This document shows, piece by piece, positions 1 through 9,392 of a stretch of 40,648 bases of DNA. Both the position numbers and the translations under genes were made by a program. Location: the NCBI GenBank assembly GCA_934086485.1, contig CAKOIF010000011.1, forward strand, positions 1-40,648. Direction: 5' to 3'. The notes beneath the pieces are model-generated. The model was not told the DNA's origin. It did no database searches and saw only the letters and a list, made by a program, of their open reading frames with translations. How positions within the stretch are numbered: the stretch's first letter is position 1; each line of letters starts with the position of its first letter. The stretch comes from an uncultured Bacilli bacterium. GTDB taxonomy: Bacteria; Bacillota_I; Bacilli_A; RF39; UBA660.

Positions 1-162
1 ATTTATATATTTTCAGTGCACTTTTGCACTGAACTTCCATTTATTTATATATTTTCAGTGCACTTTTGCACTGAACTTCCATTTATTTATATATTTTCAG
101 TGCACTTTTGCACTGTACTTTTTACTTTTATATATATATTTTCAGTGCATTTTTGCACTGAA
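1..162. repeat. Array of four hairpin-forming repeats (42-45 bp period)
   Basis: Four copies of a 22-bp inverted repeat lie at 12-33, 54-75, 96-117 and 141-162. Each has 7- to 9-bp arms (TTCAGTGCA / TGCACTGAA) around a four-base loop, CTTT or TTTT. The first three units repeat every 42 bp almost without change; the last is spaced 45 bp and has diverged linker sequence. The window opens inside a unit, so the array probably continues to the left. It sits downstream of the AlbA_2 gene at 217-1635. It could be a set of protein-binding sites, a terminator-like 3' structure or a small dispersed repeat; the sequence alone does not decide. Confidence 0.9.
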
Positions 163-216
163 CTATCATTTATTTTTATCTATTAATTTATGATAATGCA
201 TTTGTAAAATGTTTTT

Positions 217-1635
217 TTATTTAGCAACCCAAATAGATTTTACATCTGTTCCAACATTTTTTATAAGATTTTTTCTTCTTAAATAAGTTAAAGCAGTCTT
301 AACTTTAGAACTTTTTTCTGATAAATCACCACTTATTTTTGGATAAATATACTCGTTTAATTCTTTTCTAGTTTTGCCATTATTCGACGATTGAAGTAAT
401 TGCAAAATCATATTTCTTATATTTTCATTTGATACTCTAACTTTTTTTAACTTACCTTTATTTAAAGAAATTGTAGCAATAAATATTTCATCATCTTTAA
501 ATATAGGTTCATTATTACTATATAATTTTGCATATTTAACAATTTTTTTAATACCAGAACCAAGTTCATCCGCTAAACCTATTTCCTTGAAAAATGCTGC
601 TATTTTAGGATTTTTAGGATATGGTGAATAATTATTTATATCTATATAACCAATAGTTCTTGGCTTATTTGCATTTTCAGTAATAATACTATCTTTAGAA
701 ATTATTAGTTTTGCCGGATAAGGGTTTGAGTATTCTCTATGAATAAGTAAATTTGCACATAATTCTCTTGCAATTACATCTCTAATATTAATTCTCAAAT
801 TATCTTCAATATAAAATTTATCATTTAAATGTTTCTTTATAAAATTTATTAATCTTTCATATGATTCGATTAGATTTGTTCTTATATCATCTCTATCATC
901 ATATCTATCAGTATCTTTAATTTTTAATAAAGCATCAGTGCGATAATAGGATAATGCAGATAAAATAATATCATCTTTTCCCAAAAGTAATATACAAGCT
1001 AAATTATAACCTTCTTTTCCAGTTTCTAAATCTCTTTCATATAGCCCAGCACTTCGTAACATTTCTTCATTTGTCATATAACTCCATGGGTGATTAGCGG
1101 TCCTATTCGAAACCATTATTCTAACCTTATCAATTAAATCTTGTCTTAAATCCTCTATAGTAGCAAATGGATATATTTTATTTTCAATGTAACTGCTTCT
1201 TTTTCTAATATATAAATTTGATATTAATGTTGTATTTTTAGTTATATCAAAATCGCCATCCTGGTTTCGATCATAAATTTTATTTGCTGTTTTATGAACA
1301 TCGGAACTTTCATGGACATAAATATACAAAATATGCTTTTCATTATAAACATATTCTTTTATATCAAGATAAACAGTTGGAAATAATTTCATAGGATTAT
1401 TGCAAAGATTAGCAAACTCTTTTTTCATTAAGTTAATTTGTTCTTTATTTATGCCAATAATGTTTCCGTTGTCTTTGACACCTAAAAATATATGTCCACC
1501 ATTTCTGTTTAGCATAGAGCAAATAGTTTCAAACAAACTATTAGGTAAATTCTTTTTTGCCTCCTTAAATTCTACTGTACGACTTTCCCCTGTAAGTATT
1601 ATCTTATAAAGGTTATCTGGAAGTTTTTCAAACAT
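217..1635 (-). CDS. AlbA_2-domain / HATPase-like putative transcriptional regulator (COG2865 type)
   Basis: The 472-residue protein has three parts. Residues about 15-130 form an AlbA_2 (Schlafen-like AlbA) putative nucleic-acid binding domain, with VEFKEA near the start and GGHIFLGVKDNG at 46-57. Residues about 285-390 resemble the divergent HATPase_c_4 domain, with ELCANLLIHREYS and a later GSGIKKI. Residues about 405-470 look like a winged helix (TRKELNEYI, then LRRKNLIKN). This order is typical of the COG2865 family of predicted regulators, whose ligand and targets are mostly unknown. The ATG follows AGAGGTG at good spacing. It stands alone, with a four-hairpin array just past its 3' end and a deacetylase gene upstream on the same strand. 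Confidence 0.85.
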   Translation of the reverse strand: MFEKLPDNLYKIILTGESRTVEFKEAKKNLPNSLFETICSMLNRNGGHIFLGVKDNGNIIGINKEQINLMKKEFANLCNNPMKLFPTVYLDIKEYVYNEKHILYIYVHESSDVHKTANKIYDRNQDGDFDITKNTTLISNLYIRKRSSYIENKIYPFATIEDLRQDLIDKVRIMVSNRTANHPWSYMTNEEMLRSAGLYERDLETGKEGYNLACILLLGKDDIILSALSYYRTDALLKIKDTDRYDDRDDIRTNLIESYERLINFIKKHLNDKFYIEDNLRINIRDVIARELCANLLIHREYSNPYPAKLIISKDSIITENANKPRTIGYIDINNYSPYPKNPKIAAFFKEIGLADELGSGIKKIVKYAKLYSNNEPIFKDDEIFIATISLNKGKLKKVRVSNENIRNMILQLLQSSNNGKTRKELNEYIYPKISGDLSEKSSKVKTALTYLRRKNLIKNVGTDVKSIWVAK

Positions 1636-1718
1636 AGTTAGTCACCTCTTAAGTCAATTGTAACATTATGATTGTTTTTTTAACAACATAAATCGTTCGA
1701 CATTTTTTGACAAATAAC

Positions 1719-3020
1719 CTATTTTCCCTCGATAACATTTATAAAAGTATTAATATCCATACCTCTTGGTATTTTAAATCTTTTAAGTCTTAGTCTATCT
1801 AATTTATTTGAATAATTAAAACCACTTTCCACAGTAACTGCATAGTCATAATACTCTTTAGTTATTTTAATTGTATTTGCATTATAACCGCCGTAAGGAT
1901 ATGCAATTGTATTAATTTTCTTTTCTAATAATGTTTCTAAGTCTTTTTGGCTTTCTCTAAGTTCATTTTCTTGAACCTCATATGTATTTTGAGCAAGATT
2001 GACATGTACTAAAGTATGTGAACCCATTTCTACAATTCCTGAAGCATCCATTTCTTTTATCATATTTGTATCAACATATAAAGGTCTTGGATTAAATCTT
2101 GTAATTAAATATAAATCACTTTTTATATTATATTTTTTCATAATTGGAAATGCATTATTATATACATTATCATAGCCATCATCAAATGTAATAATAATTG
2201 GTTTATCATAATTTTTAGCTGTTTCAATTTCACTTAAAAATAAAGTTGTATAACCATTATCACTTAAATATTTCATTTGTTTTTCAAATTCAGATGTTTT
2301 AACAAATAAATCAGCACTACCCCAAGTTTTTTCATCAACAGCATGATACATAAGTATTGGTATTCTTTTCCCAATATGTTTTTCGTTTAACAAATTATAC
2401 TTTGTACTATATTTTTTAAATTCGTTTGCAAAATTTTCATCTTTATAAACAATATCAAAACCATTTACATAATATTTATTTAAGTTATTATTTAAAAAAG
2501 TTATAAACTCAATATTTTTATCTATTTTAGAAATCAAGGTTTCTTTTAAAAGATTATCCTCATTTATTAGATTTTCAATATTACTATCTTTATATATTTT
2601 TTCAAGTTCATCATTCTCTTCTTCAGTAAGGTTATTAAATTTTTTAAATTCTTGATAAGAGATATCATTAATATTTACTTTTTCATCATTCAAACTTTTT
2701 AGAGCTTTTTCTGGATTATTAATATCATTAAAGGTTATATCCGTTATTTTTATATTATTTATTTTTTCATGTGTATCTAAATATGAATTTAAAAAAGTTG
2801 CTATTTCATCATCACTTTGAATCTTTTCTCCATCAACAAATATTCTATATTTTTCATTTATTAATGCAACTTTTTCTTTAATTATTTTCTCATTTAGTCT
2901 TTTTTCTTCCTCAAGTTTAACTTTATCATTATGTTTTTTATAAACATAAAAGAAAATCATTGCTACAAATGAAATAATTAATACTACAAAAAGTGGTATC
3001 ACAATTTTTCTATTTTTCAT
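1719..3020 (-). CDS. Membrane-anchored polysaccharide deacetylase (NodB / CE4 family)
   Basis: An N-terminal transmembrane segment (residues 7-27) is followed by a charged, largely helical region to about residue 210 and a C-terminal NodB domain. The deacetylase motifs are present: TFDDGYD at 278-284 (catalytic Asp and metal Asp), HTLVH at 335-339 (two metal His) and AYPYGGY at 373-379. Family members remove N- or O-acetyl groups from peptidoglycan, GlcNAc polymers or other surface glycans. The anchor places the enzyme outside the membrane. The ATG follows GGAG. It lies just past the end of the surface glycan locus but behind a terminator, so its substrate may or may not be that glycan. Confidence 0.85.
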   Translation of the reverse strand: MKNRKIVIPLFVVLIISFVAMIFFYVYKKHNDKVKLEEEKRLNEKIIKEKVALINEKYRIFVDGEKIQSDDEIATFLNSYLDTHEKINNIKITDITFNDINNPEKALKSLNDEKVNINDISYQEFKKFNNLTEEENDELEKIYKDSNIENLINEDNLLKETLISKIDKNIEFITFLNNNLNKYYVNGFDIVYKDENFANEFKKYSTKYNLLNEKHIGKRIPILMYHAVDEKTWGSADLFVKTSEFEKQMKYLSDNGYTTLFLSEIETAKNYDKPIIITFDDGYDNVYNNAFPIMKKYNIKSDLYLITRFNPRPLYVDTNMIKEMDASGIVEMGSHTLVHVNLAQNTYEVQENELRESQKDLETLLEKKINTIAYPYGGYNANTIKITKEYYDYAVTVESGFNYSNKLDRLRLKRFKIPRGMDINTFINVIEGK

Positions 3021-3160
3021 CTATTCTCCATATATTATTATTATAACAATTTATTATAAAAAAATAAATGGGTAGAATTCTTTTTGTAAAGTACATTTTA
3101 TTTTGCACTACTATAAAGTTTGTTGTCCTTTTTCTACTACCAAAATTATATTTTAATTAT

Positions 3161-3183
3161 AAAAAGCACCAATAATTTGGTAC
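3161..3183 (-). terminator. Rho-independent terminator of the glycan locus
   Basis: On the minus strand a 7-bp stem (GTACCAA / TTGGTGC, one G-U and a wobble end) with loop ATTA is followed by five T. It overlaps the stop codon of the 2-epimerase gene and closes the surface glycan locus. Confidence 0.7.
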
Positions 3184-4292
3184 TATTTAAACTTTTTAAT
3201 AATTGCATCAACTATTTTCTCACTAGCATGCCCATCTCCATATGGATTAGATGCTTTACTCATTTTTTTGTATTCATTTTTATCAGTTAATAATTTTTTA
3301 GTTTCATTATATATTGTTTCTTCATCTGTTCCAACAAGTTTTAAAGTACCCGCTTTAATTCCCTCAGGTCTTTCTGTTGTATCTCTTAAAACTAAAACTG
3401 GTTTTCCAAGTGATGGAGCCTCTTCTTGAATACCACCACTATCTGTTAAAATTATATAACTTTTATTTTGAAAATTATGAAAATCAAATACCTCAAGAGG
3501 TTCAATCAAATGAACTTTAACATCACCTTTAAATATTTCATTTGCTATTTCTCTAACCTTTGGATTTAAATGTATTGGATATATTACTTTTACATCATTA
3601 AATTCATCAGTAATTCTTTTTACAGCCTTAAAAATATTTCTCATAGGCTTTCCTAAATTTTCTCTACGATGAGCTGTAAGAAGAATAATTTTTTCATTAG
3701 GTTTAATCCATTCAAGTTCAGGATGAGTATAATTTTCATCCACTGTTGCAGCCATTGCATCTATAGCAGTATTACCTGTAACATATATTTTACTTTCATC
3801 TTTTCCCTCTTTTAAAAGGTTTTCTTTACTCATTAAAGTTGGAGCAAAATACATATCAGTCATACAGTCTACCATTTGTCTATTCATTTCTTCAGGATAT
3901 GGAGAATATTTATCATAAGTTCTAAGTCCTGCTTCAACATGTCCTATTGAAACACTATTGTAAAATGCCGCTAAAGCACCTGCAAAAGTTGTTGTTGTAT
4001 CACCATGAACAAGTACAATATCAGGTTTTTCTTTTTTAATAACCTCCTCTAGACCTGTTAATGCTCTAGTTGTAATATCTCCTAAAGTTTGACCTTGCTT
4101 CATAATATTTAAATCATAATCAGGTTTAATATTAAATGTTTCTAATACGCTATCAAGCATTTGTCTATGTTGCGCAGTTACCACAACTATACTTTCTATT
4201 TCTTTTCTTTTTTCAAGTTCTTTAACAAGAGGAGCCATCTTAATAGACTCAGGTCTTGTTCCAAATATACTTACTACTTTAATTTGTTTCAT
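3183..4292 (-). CDS. wecB: UDP-N-acetylglucosamine 2-epimerase, non-hydrolysing
   Basis: This 369-residue protein interconverts UDP-GlcNAc and UDP-ManNAc in the cytoplasm. The family signatures are intact: FGTRPESIKMAPL at 10-22, GHVEAGLRT, TGNTAIDA, LTAHRREN, DSGGIQEEAP and RDTTERPEG. Its length is usual for WecB/MnaA. It starts three bases after the stop of the polymerase-GT4-GT26 gene and is surely co-transcribed with it. That pairing is meaningful: the GT26 domain of the upstream protein belongs to the family that uses UDP-ManNAc, the product of this enzyme. In teichoic acid nomenclature it would be mnaA. Confidence 0.95.
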   Translation of the reverse strand: MKQIKVVSIFGTRPESIKMAPLVKELEKRKEIESIVVVTAQHRQMLDSVLETFNIKPDYDLNIMKQGQTLGDITTRALTGLEEVIKKEKPDIVLVHGDTTTTFAGALAAFYNSVSIGHVEAGLRTYDKYSPYPEEMNRQMVDCMTDMYFAPTLMSKENLLKEGKDESKIYVTGNTAIDAMAATVDENYTHPELEWIKPNEKIILLTAHRRENLGKPMRNIFKAVKRITDEFNDVKVIYPIHLNPKVREIANEIFKGDVKVHLIEPLEVFDFHNFQNKSYIILTDSGGIQEEAPSLGKPVLVLRDTTERPEGIKAGTLKLVGTDEETIYNETKKLLTDKNEYKKMSKASNPYGDGHASEKIVDAIIKKFK

Positions 4293-4295
4293 AAA

Positions 4296-7200
4296 TTATT
4301 TCTTCCTAACTTCAAAAATAAATTTAACATTAGAATTTATAAATCTTTTTAATCTTTTAGGTTCACATATTAATCTATATAACCATTCAAGATTTAATCT
4401 TATAAATATTTTTGGTGCTCTTTTTTTAGTCCCACTTAATACATCAAAAGATCCACCCACTCCAACATAAACGCCTTTTTTAGCAGTTTTAATATATTTA
4501 TTAATAAGTTTTTCTTGATAAGGTATTCCTAAAGCCACTAAACAAATATCCGGATTTAATTGAACTATTTTTTTCATAACAGCATCTTTATCTTTTTCAT
4601 ATCCATTTGAATAGCCCAAAATATTTATATTTGGATATTTTTTCTTTATAACGGTTACTAATTTTTCAATTACCTCACTCGCACTTCCAAATAAATATAA
4701 TGAATACTTATTTTCGTGAGCAACTTTTAATAAATGAGAACATAAATCTACCCCAGTAATTCTTTCCTTTAAATCAATACCAAAATAACTTGCAGTCTTA
4801 ACTATACTTATTCCATCAGGCACTATTAAATTTTCTTTATTATAAATAATACTTTTCATTTCTTCATCTTTTTTAGATAACATATATGTTTCTGGATTTG
4901 CTGTTACTATAAATGTTTTTTTAGAGTTTTTTAAATTATTTTCAATTAATTCGTAACAAGATTTTTTACTTTCTTTATAAAGTGTTGAATAAATATTATT
5001 ATTTGTTATATCTTGATAAAATGAAATAATATTTTCTTTTAAAGTATTATAATCATATGATTTATAAATTTCTAATGATTTTTTTTGATATAATTTTCTT
5101 TCACTTATATCATTCATAAGTTTTTTAATTTTTTTAATCATTATAGATTTATCTCTATTTGAAACTAATATACCATTTTCTTTTATAATCTCTTTTGCTC
5201 CAATAGCACTATCAAATGCAATCAAAGGAAGTCCAAATGATGATGCCTCGACTAAAACAAGCCCAAAAGATTCTTCGAAAGAGGTCATAACATATAAAGA
5301 TGAATTTTCATATAATTTGTATAACTTTTCTTTATTTAAAAAGCCAGTAAGAATAACTTTACCCTCTAAATCATTATCTTTAATTAAAGTCTCAAGATTT
5401 TCTTTTTCGTCACCATCACCGACTATTGTAAGAGTCCAATCTTCACTTTCAATATTACTAAATATTTCAATTAAATCAGCAAAGCCTTTTTCTTTAGAAA
5501 GTCTACCAACAGAAATAATATTTTTCTTTTTTAAATCACATAATTTATTTGATCCCTCTATTGGCATTTTATTAGTTTTTATTTTATAATCATATTTACT
5601 ATAAATAGAACTATAATAGTCAGTTAAATAATCACTACTTGGCATTAAATAATCTACATACTTAAGAATAAACCCAAGTTTTTTTATATATTTTGAGTTA
5701 TTATTATGATAAATATGTTCCTCAGCTATTTTAATATTATTATATTCATTATTTTTAATTAATTTTAAACTAAAATAGGCTCTTGTAGAAATAATGATTT
5801 TACTATTACACTCTATCATTGATTTAGTTATTAAACTATTTTTTAAATATAATACTTTAATAGCGTAAAATCCCTCTTTTAAGATAGATTTAATATTTTT
5901 GCTTTTTACAGCATTTTTAAATTCGTTTCTATTTGGCTTTACACTAGTTAAATACTTAATTTTAACATTTGGATTAATTTCAAATGCTGGTTTATCATAA
6001 AGTTTATATAAAGATATTATTTCTACATCATAAATATTTGATAATATATTAGCCTTTTCACATATATTTTTTTCTACTCCACCATAACCCAAATGAAGTG
6101 CATAAATAGTAACTTTATTAGATAACTTTGTTTTTTTAAGTGATATCAAGCCTATTTCTCCAAAGGCAAATATCATATAAAGTGATAAATAAATTGATAC
6201 TGCTGGAGCGCCAAAAGTATGACCACTTAAACAAGATATACTAAATATTAGTGCAATCATTAATGTATAAAATACTATATTAATATTGAATTTTTTAGAT
6301 TTAAATAACTTCACAATAAAATATAAAAATGGCAAAAATACAATTAAACTCATAATTAATCCAGAATGAAATAATATATCAAAAAAATCTATTTCAATAA
6401 GTTTAGTAATTGCAATATTATTAATTTTTTTATTATTTGAATATCCTACACCAAAAAGAAGTGTATTAATATCAAAATTATCATTATATATCTTATAAGT
6501 ATAATTAAAATAAATATCCCTATCGCTTAATATTGCTTTACCATATTTGTTCATTAAAATATATACGAAAGAATCTTTAGTTTTGTCATCATCAGGAATC
6601 TGCAGTAACTCCTTATCAACCTCATTTTGTTTTTCCTGTACTTTTATGGAATTGTCTAAATTTTTAAGTATTTTAGAGTTATTAAAAACTATAACAACAC
6701 TAATTAAAATTAAAAAGCAAGATATAATTAATTTCTTATCAATCTTATTACTTTTTCTATAAAATAATGAAAAAATAAAAATCATAAGAGATACTATATA
6801 AAGTCCAATCATCGACACCTTTGTACCTAATGTTGAAATAAGTAGTGCGCTAATAATTAGAATAATTACAAACATTATACTCTTTTTTAATAACATATAA
6901 CTAAATGGAAATAAAACAATTAATATAATAGCCATCTCATTAGCGGCATAAAACCAACCACTTGATCCATAAGAACCATCCATATAAGAATTAAATCCTG
7001 TTTTAGTTATAAACGGAATTATAATAAATAATAAATATATTAAAAAACTTTTTAATAGTACGTTAGATAATTCTTCTTTAGAAAATTTCTTATCATCAAA
7101 ATAACAAACCATTGTTATTAAACTTATTGGATAAAATAATATCTTAATCATATATTTAATTTCTATAACAAATAAGGATAAATTTAAATAATTTATTTTA

Positions 7201-7442
7201 GTTATAAAAAATAAAATTACATACAAAAATATTGCCATTAGATAATAAAGACTCATTTTTTTATATTTTGATGTACTTGAGATAATCAAATATAAAATCA
7301 TTATTCCTAAAAAAATTGATTTAACAATTATTCCTAAACTAGGTATATTTAAATTCAATTTTTCAGTTATTGATGTTAAAACATCTATTATTGGTAAAAT
7401 TAATAAAAATAAGTATAATTTTTTCTTGTTATTCATAATCAT
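4296..7442 (-). CDS. Three-domain fusion: O-antigen polymerase/ligase-like membrane domain + GT4 + GT26 (TagA/WecG)
   Basis: A single uninterrupted 1048-residue frame. Residues 1-432 are a polytopic membrane domain with about ten to twelve hydrophobic segments and a long outside loop near 255-355, like the Wzy/WaaL O-antigen polymerase-ligase superfamily. Residues about 443-810 are a GT4 glycosyltransferase: GYGGVEKN at 452-459, SVGRLSKEKG at 644-653, then GEREY-type motif as SFEESFGLVLVEA at 721-733. Residues about 840-1048 are a GT26 domain of the TagA/WecG/CpsF family, with TANPETY at 847-853, VPDGIS at 874-879 (candidate catalytic Asp876) and GVGGSFD. GT26 enzymes usually add ManNAc to lipid-linked GlcNAc. 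The wecB gene follows directly. Start may be the ATG at 7442 or the one at 7436; both lie behind AAAGGA. Confidence 0.85.
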   Translation of the reverse strand: MIMNNKKKLYLFLLILPIIDVLTSITEKLNLNIPSLGIIVKSIFLGIMILYLIISSTSKYKKMSLYYLMAIFLYVILFFITKINYLNLSLFVIEIKYMIKILFYPISLITMVCYFDDKKFSKEELSNVLLKSFLIYLLFIIIPFITKTGFNSYMDGSYGSSGWFYAANEMAIILIVLFPFSYMLLKKSIMFVIILIISALLISTLGTKVSMIGLYIVSLMIFIFSLFYRKSNKIDKKLIISCFLILISVVIVFNNSKILKNLDNSIKVQEKQNEVDKELLQIPDDDKTKDSFVYILMNKYGKAILSDRDIYFNYTYKIYNDNFDINTLLFGVGYSNNKKINNIAITKLIEIDFFDILFHSGLIMSLIVFLPFLYFIVKLFKSKKFNINIVFYTLMIALIFSISCLSGHTFGAPAVSIYLSLYMIFAFGEIGLISLKKTKLSNKVTIYALHLGYGGVEKNICEKANILSNIYDVEIISLYKLYDKPAFEINPNVKIKYLTSVKPNRNEFKNAVKSKNIKSILKEGFYAIKVLYLKNSLITKSMIECNSKIIISTRAYFSLKLIKNNEYNNIKIAEEHIYHNNNSKYIKKLGFILKYVDYLMPSSDYLTDYYSSIYSKYDYKIKTNKMPIEGSNKLCDLKKKNIISVGRLSKEKGFADLIEIFSNIESEDWTLTIVGDGDEKENLETLIKDNDLEGKVILTGFLNKEKLYKLYENSSLYVMTSFEESFGLVLVEASSFGLPLIAFDSAIGAKEIIKENGILVSNRDKSIMIKKIKKLMNDISERKLYQKKSLEIYKSYDYNTLKENIISFYQDITNNNIYSTLYKESKKSCYELIENNLKNSKKTFIVTANPETYMLSKKDEEMKSIIYNKENLIVPDGISIVKTASYFGIDLKERITGVDLCSHLLKVAHENKYSLYLFGSASEVIEKLVTVIKKKYPNINILGYSNGYEKDKDAVMKKIVQLNPDICLVALGIPYQEKLINKYIKTAKKGVYVGVGGSFDVLSGTKKRAPKIFIRLNLEWLYRLICEPKRLKRFINSNVKFIFEVRKK

Positions 7443-7460
7443 AATTCCTTTGCTAAATAT

Positions 7461-7469
7461 ATTGTACCA
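7461..7469 (-). promoter_or_regulatory. Candidate extended -10 promoter for the polymerase-GT4-GT26 gene
   Basis: TGGTACAAT lies about 20 bases upstream of the start at 7442 and just past a terminator-like hairpin. No clear -35 is visible, which is usual for extended -10 promoters. Confidence 0.4.
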
Positions 7470-7481
7470 AAAAAAAACATT

Positions 7482-7508
7482 AAAAAAAATAGAATCACTA
7501 CAATTCTA
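7482..7508 (-). terminator. Weak terminator between the GT2 genes and the fusion gene
   Basis: On the minus strand a 6-bp AT-rich stem (TAGAAT / ATTCTA, 7-base loop) overlaps the stop codon of the upstream GT2 gene and is followed by eight T. It is probably leaky, so the downstream genes may be read from both their own and the upstream promoter. Confidence 0.5.
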
Positions 7509-8456
7509 CTTTTTAAAAATTAAAAAATATAAATCACAATATAACATTGTTAATAATCTATTTGTTTTGATTATTTTTTTTATACCACTAAATTTATTTA
7601 AATATGAGCACTTTTTCCAATGAATATCTAGGTTATGTAAATAATTAAATGCATCATTTATAAATTTATGCCTATCTTTAATATTTTTTACATATCTTTG
7701 TTGAATTGTATAATCCGTAAGTATCATAACTGCAACACTTACCAAAGAATCATTTGGATGATTTATCCTTTGCAAATCTTTAACAATAATATCAGTAATA
7801 GGAAGTATATCAAATATTCTTTTATCTCTAATTGTTGTTTCGCTATTTTCATGAATTACATAATAAGTTAAATAATCCTCTATCTTACCTATTTTTTTTG
7901 CACTAATTAGCATTTTAACAACAAAAGGAGCATCTTCATATTTTAAATTTTCAACAAATCTATTATCTTTATTTTCAAATAATTCCTTTTTATAAATTTT
8001 ATTACAAGGACCTAAATTAATATTATTTATTAATTCAGGATATTTTTTTAAATTTGTATCTTTAAAATCTTTAAACTTAATTCCAATTAAATTATGTCTT
8101 ACTTCAAAAAAGTTACAAATTACAATATCACAATTATCTGAAGTAGCTTTTGTATACATTTTTTCACAAAAATCAGTAGATAAATAATCATCAGAATCAA
8201 CAAATGCTAAATACTCTCCAGTGGCCTTTTCTATACCTAGGTTTCTTGTTTTACCTATTCCTTCGTTTTGTTTTGAAATATATTTAATTCTTTTATCGTT
8301 AAACTTTTTTATAATTTTTTCTGAATTATCCGTAGAACCATCATTGATAATAATAATTTCAATATCATTTAAAGTTTGATTTATTAAAGAATTAATACAC
8401 TTTTCTAAATATTTTGATGTATTATATACTGGAACTATTAAACTTACTTTATTCAT
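7506..8456 (-). CDS. Family 2 glycosyltransferase
   Basis: The 316-residue protein begins with the GT-A fold opening SLIVPVYNTSKYLEKC. INDGSTDNS at about 37-45 and FVDSDDY at about 84-90 give the nucleotide-binding Asp and the DxD motif. The C-terminal part (about 200-316) is variable and lacks clear transmembrane segments. It should transfer one sugar, plausibly rhamnose, heptose or a side-branch residue, to the lipid-linked glycan at the inner face of the membrane. The start overlaps the stop of the preceding GT2 gene as ATGA, which suggests translational coupling. Donor and acceptor cannot be read from sequence. Confidence 0.9.
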   Translation of the reverse strand: MNKVSLIVPVYNTSKYLEKCINSLINQTLNDIEIIIINDGSTDNSEKIIKKFNDKRIKYISKQNEGIGKTRNLGIEKATGEYLAFVDSDDYLSTDFCEKMYTKATSDNCDIVICNFFEVRHNLIGIKFKDFKDTNLKKYPELINNINLGPCNKIYKKELFENKDNRFVENLKYEDAPFVVKMLISAKKIGKIEDYLTYYVIHENSETTIRDKRIFDILPITDIIVKDLQRINHPNDSLVSVAVMILTDYTIQQRYVKNIKDRHKFINDAFNYLHNLDIHWKKCSYLNKFSGIKKIIKTNRLLTMLYCDLYFLIFKK

Positions 8457-9376
8457 CTTAACCTCATTATATAATTATAATAAAAATATGCATTATTTTT
8501 TATAATAAAATTTCTTATTTTATGTTTAAATGACTTTCCTTTTAAATGACTAAAACAATCTTTTTCTTTAAGAATCTTTTTATATTTTTTAAAGTCTTTA
8601 TATTTCAAAGTTGTAGAATAATAAATTAAAGAGTTATTTAAAAAGGTTTTAAATAATGGATTACTGTCTTTACTAATATTTTCTATTTCAAAATTATATT
8701 GTTTTAACATATCATCCATCTTTTTGATTTTTTTTAAATAATTATTATTATTCATTAAACTATTTTGTCTTTGCACATAATTATAACCAACATAAGAAAT
8801 TATTTTTATGGATTTTGCTTTAGAAATAATTAAAGGTATTAAGCCATAATCTTCGGCTATGCAATTTTCCATAAATTTAAAATGATTTTTTTTATAAAAT
8901 TTAGAATTATAGGCATAAAGCCAAGCATTTTCAACATAATGAAAATTAATAATTTTTTCAAAAGCATCATTACCAGGCATTGTGTCATAGTTTTTTTCAG
9001 GATAATCAACAAAGGTGTTATTAATTATATCTCTTGCTTGATATCTTATTAAATCTTCGTTTTTAATTTGATTATTAAGTTTTTCTAATAAATCTTTTTC
9101 AAAATAATCGTCTCCATCAAGAAATATAATATAATCTCCATTAGACTTATCTACTCCTAAATTTCTAGCCTTAGCAAGTCCAGTATTTTCTTCATACACT
9201 TTTTGCCAATTATATTTTTTTACATATTTATTCGCTATTTCTTCACTTTTATCTGAGGACTTGTCCACAACTAAAATACATTCATAATTTTTATAGGTTT
9301 GATTAACAACACAATCAAGACATTTTTCCAAATATTTTTCAACATTAAAAATGGGCACTATTACAGAAAATTTCAT
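8453..9376 (-). CDS. Family 2 glycosyltransferase
   Basis: This 307-residue protein shows the GT-A start SVIVPIFNVEKYLEKC, a VVDKSSDKS motif at about 37-45 and FLDGDDYFEKD at about 85-95 carrying the DxD. It resembles its downstream neighbour in the first 100 residues but differs afterwards, so the two are old paralogues with distinct acceptors rather than a recent duplication. Its last base pairs overlap the next gene (ATGA), and it lies 16 bases after the RgpF-like gene, within the same transcription unit. It probably acts in assembly of the surface glycan. Confidence 0.9.
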   Translation of the reverse strand: MKFSVIVPIFNVEKYLEKCLDCVVNQTYKNYECILVVDKSSDKSEEIANKYVKKYNWQKVYEENTGLAKARNLGVDKSNGDYIIFLDGDDYFEKDLLEKLNNQIKNEDLIRYQARDIINNTFVDYPEKNYDTMPGNDAFEKIINFHYVENAWLYAYNSKFYKKNHFKFMENCIAEDYGLIPLIISKAKSIKIISYVGYNYVQRQNSLMNNNNYLKKIKKMDDMLKQYNFEIENISKDSNPLFKTFLNNSLIYYSTTLKYKDFKKYKKILKEKDCFSHLKGKSFKHKIRNFIIKNNAYFYYNYIMRLR

Positions 9377-9392
9377 AACATTTCCTTTTTAC

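Noticed and set aside
1..162. Possible CRISPR array
   Set aside because: The 42-bp units are nearly identical throughout, with no variable spacers, and no cas genes lie near.
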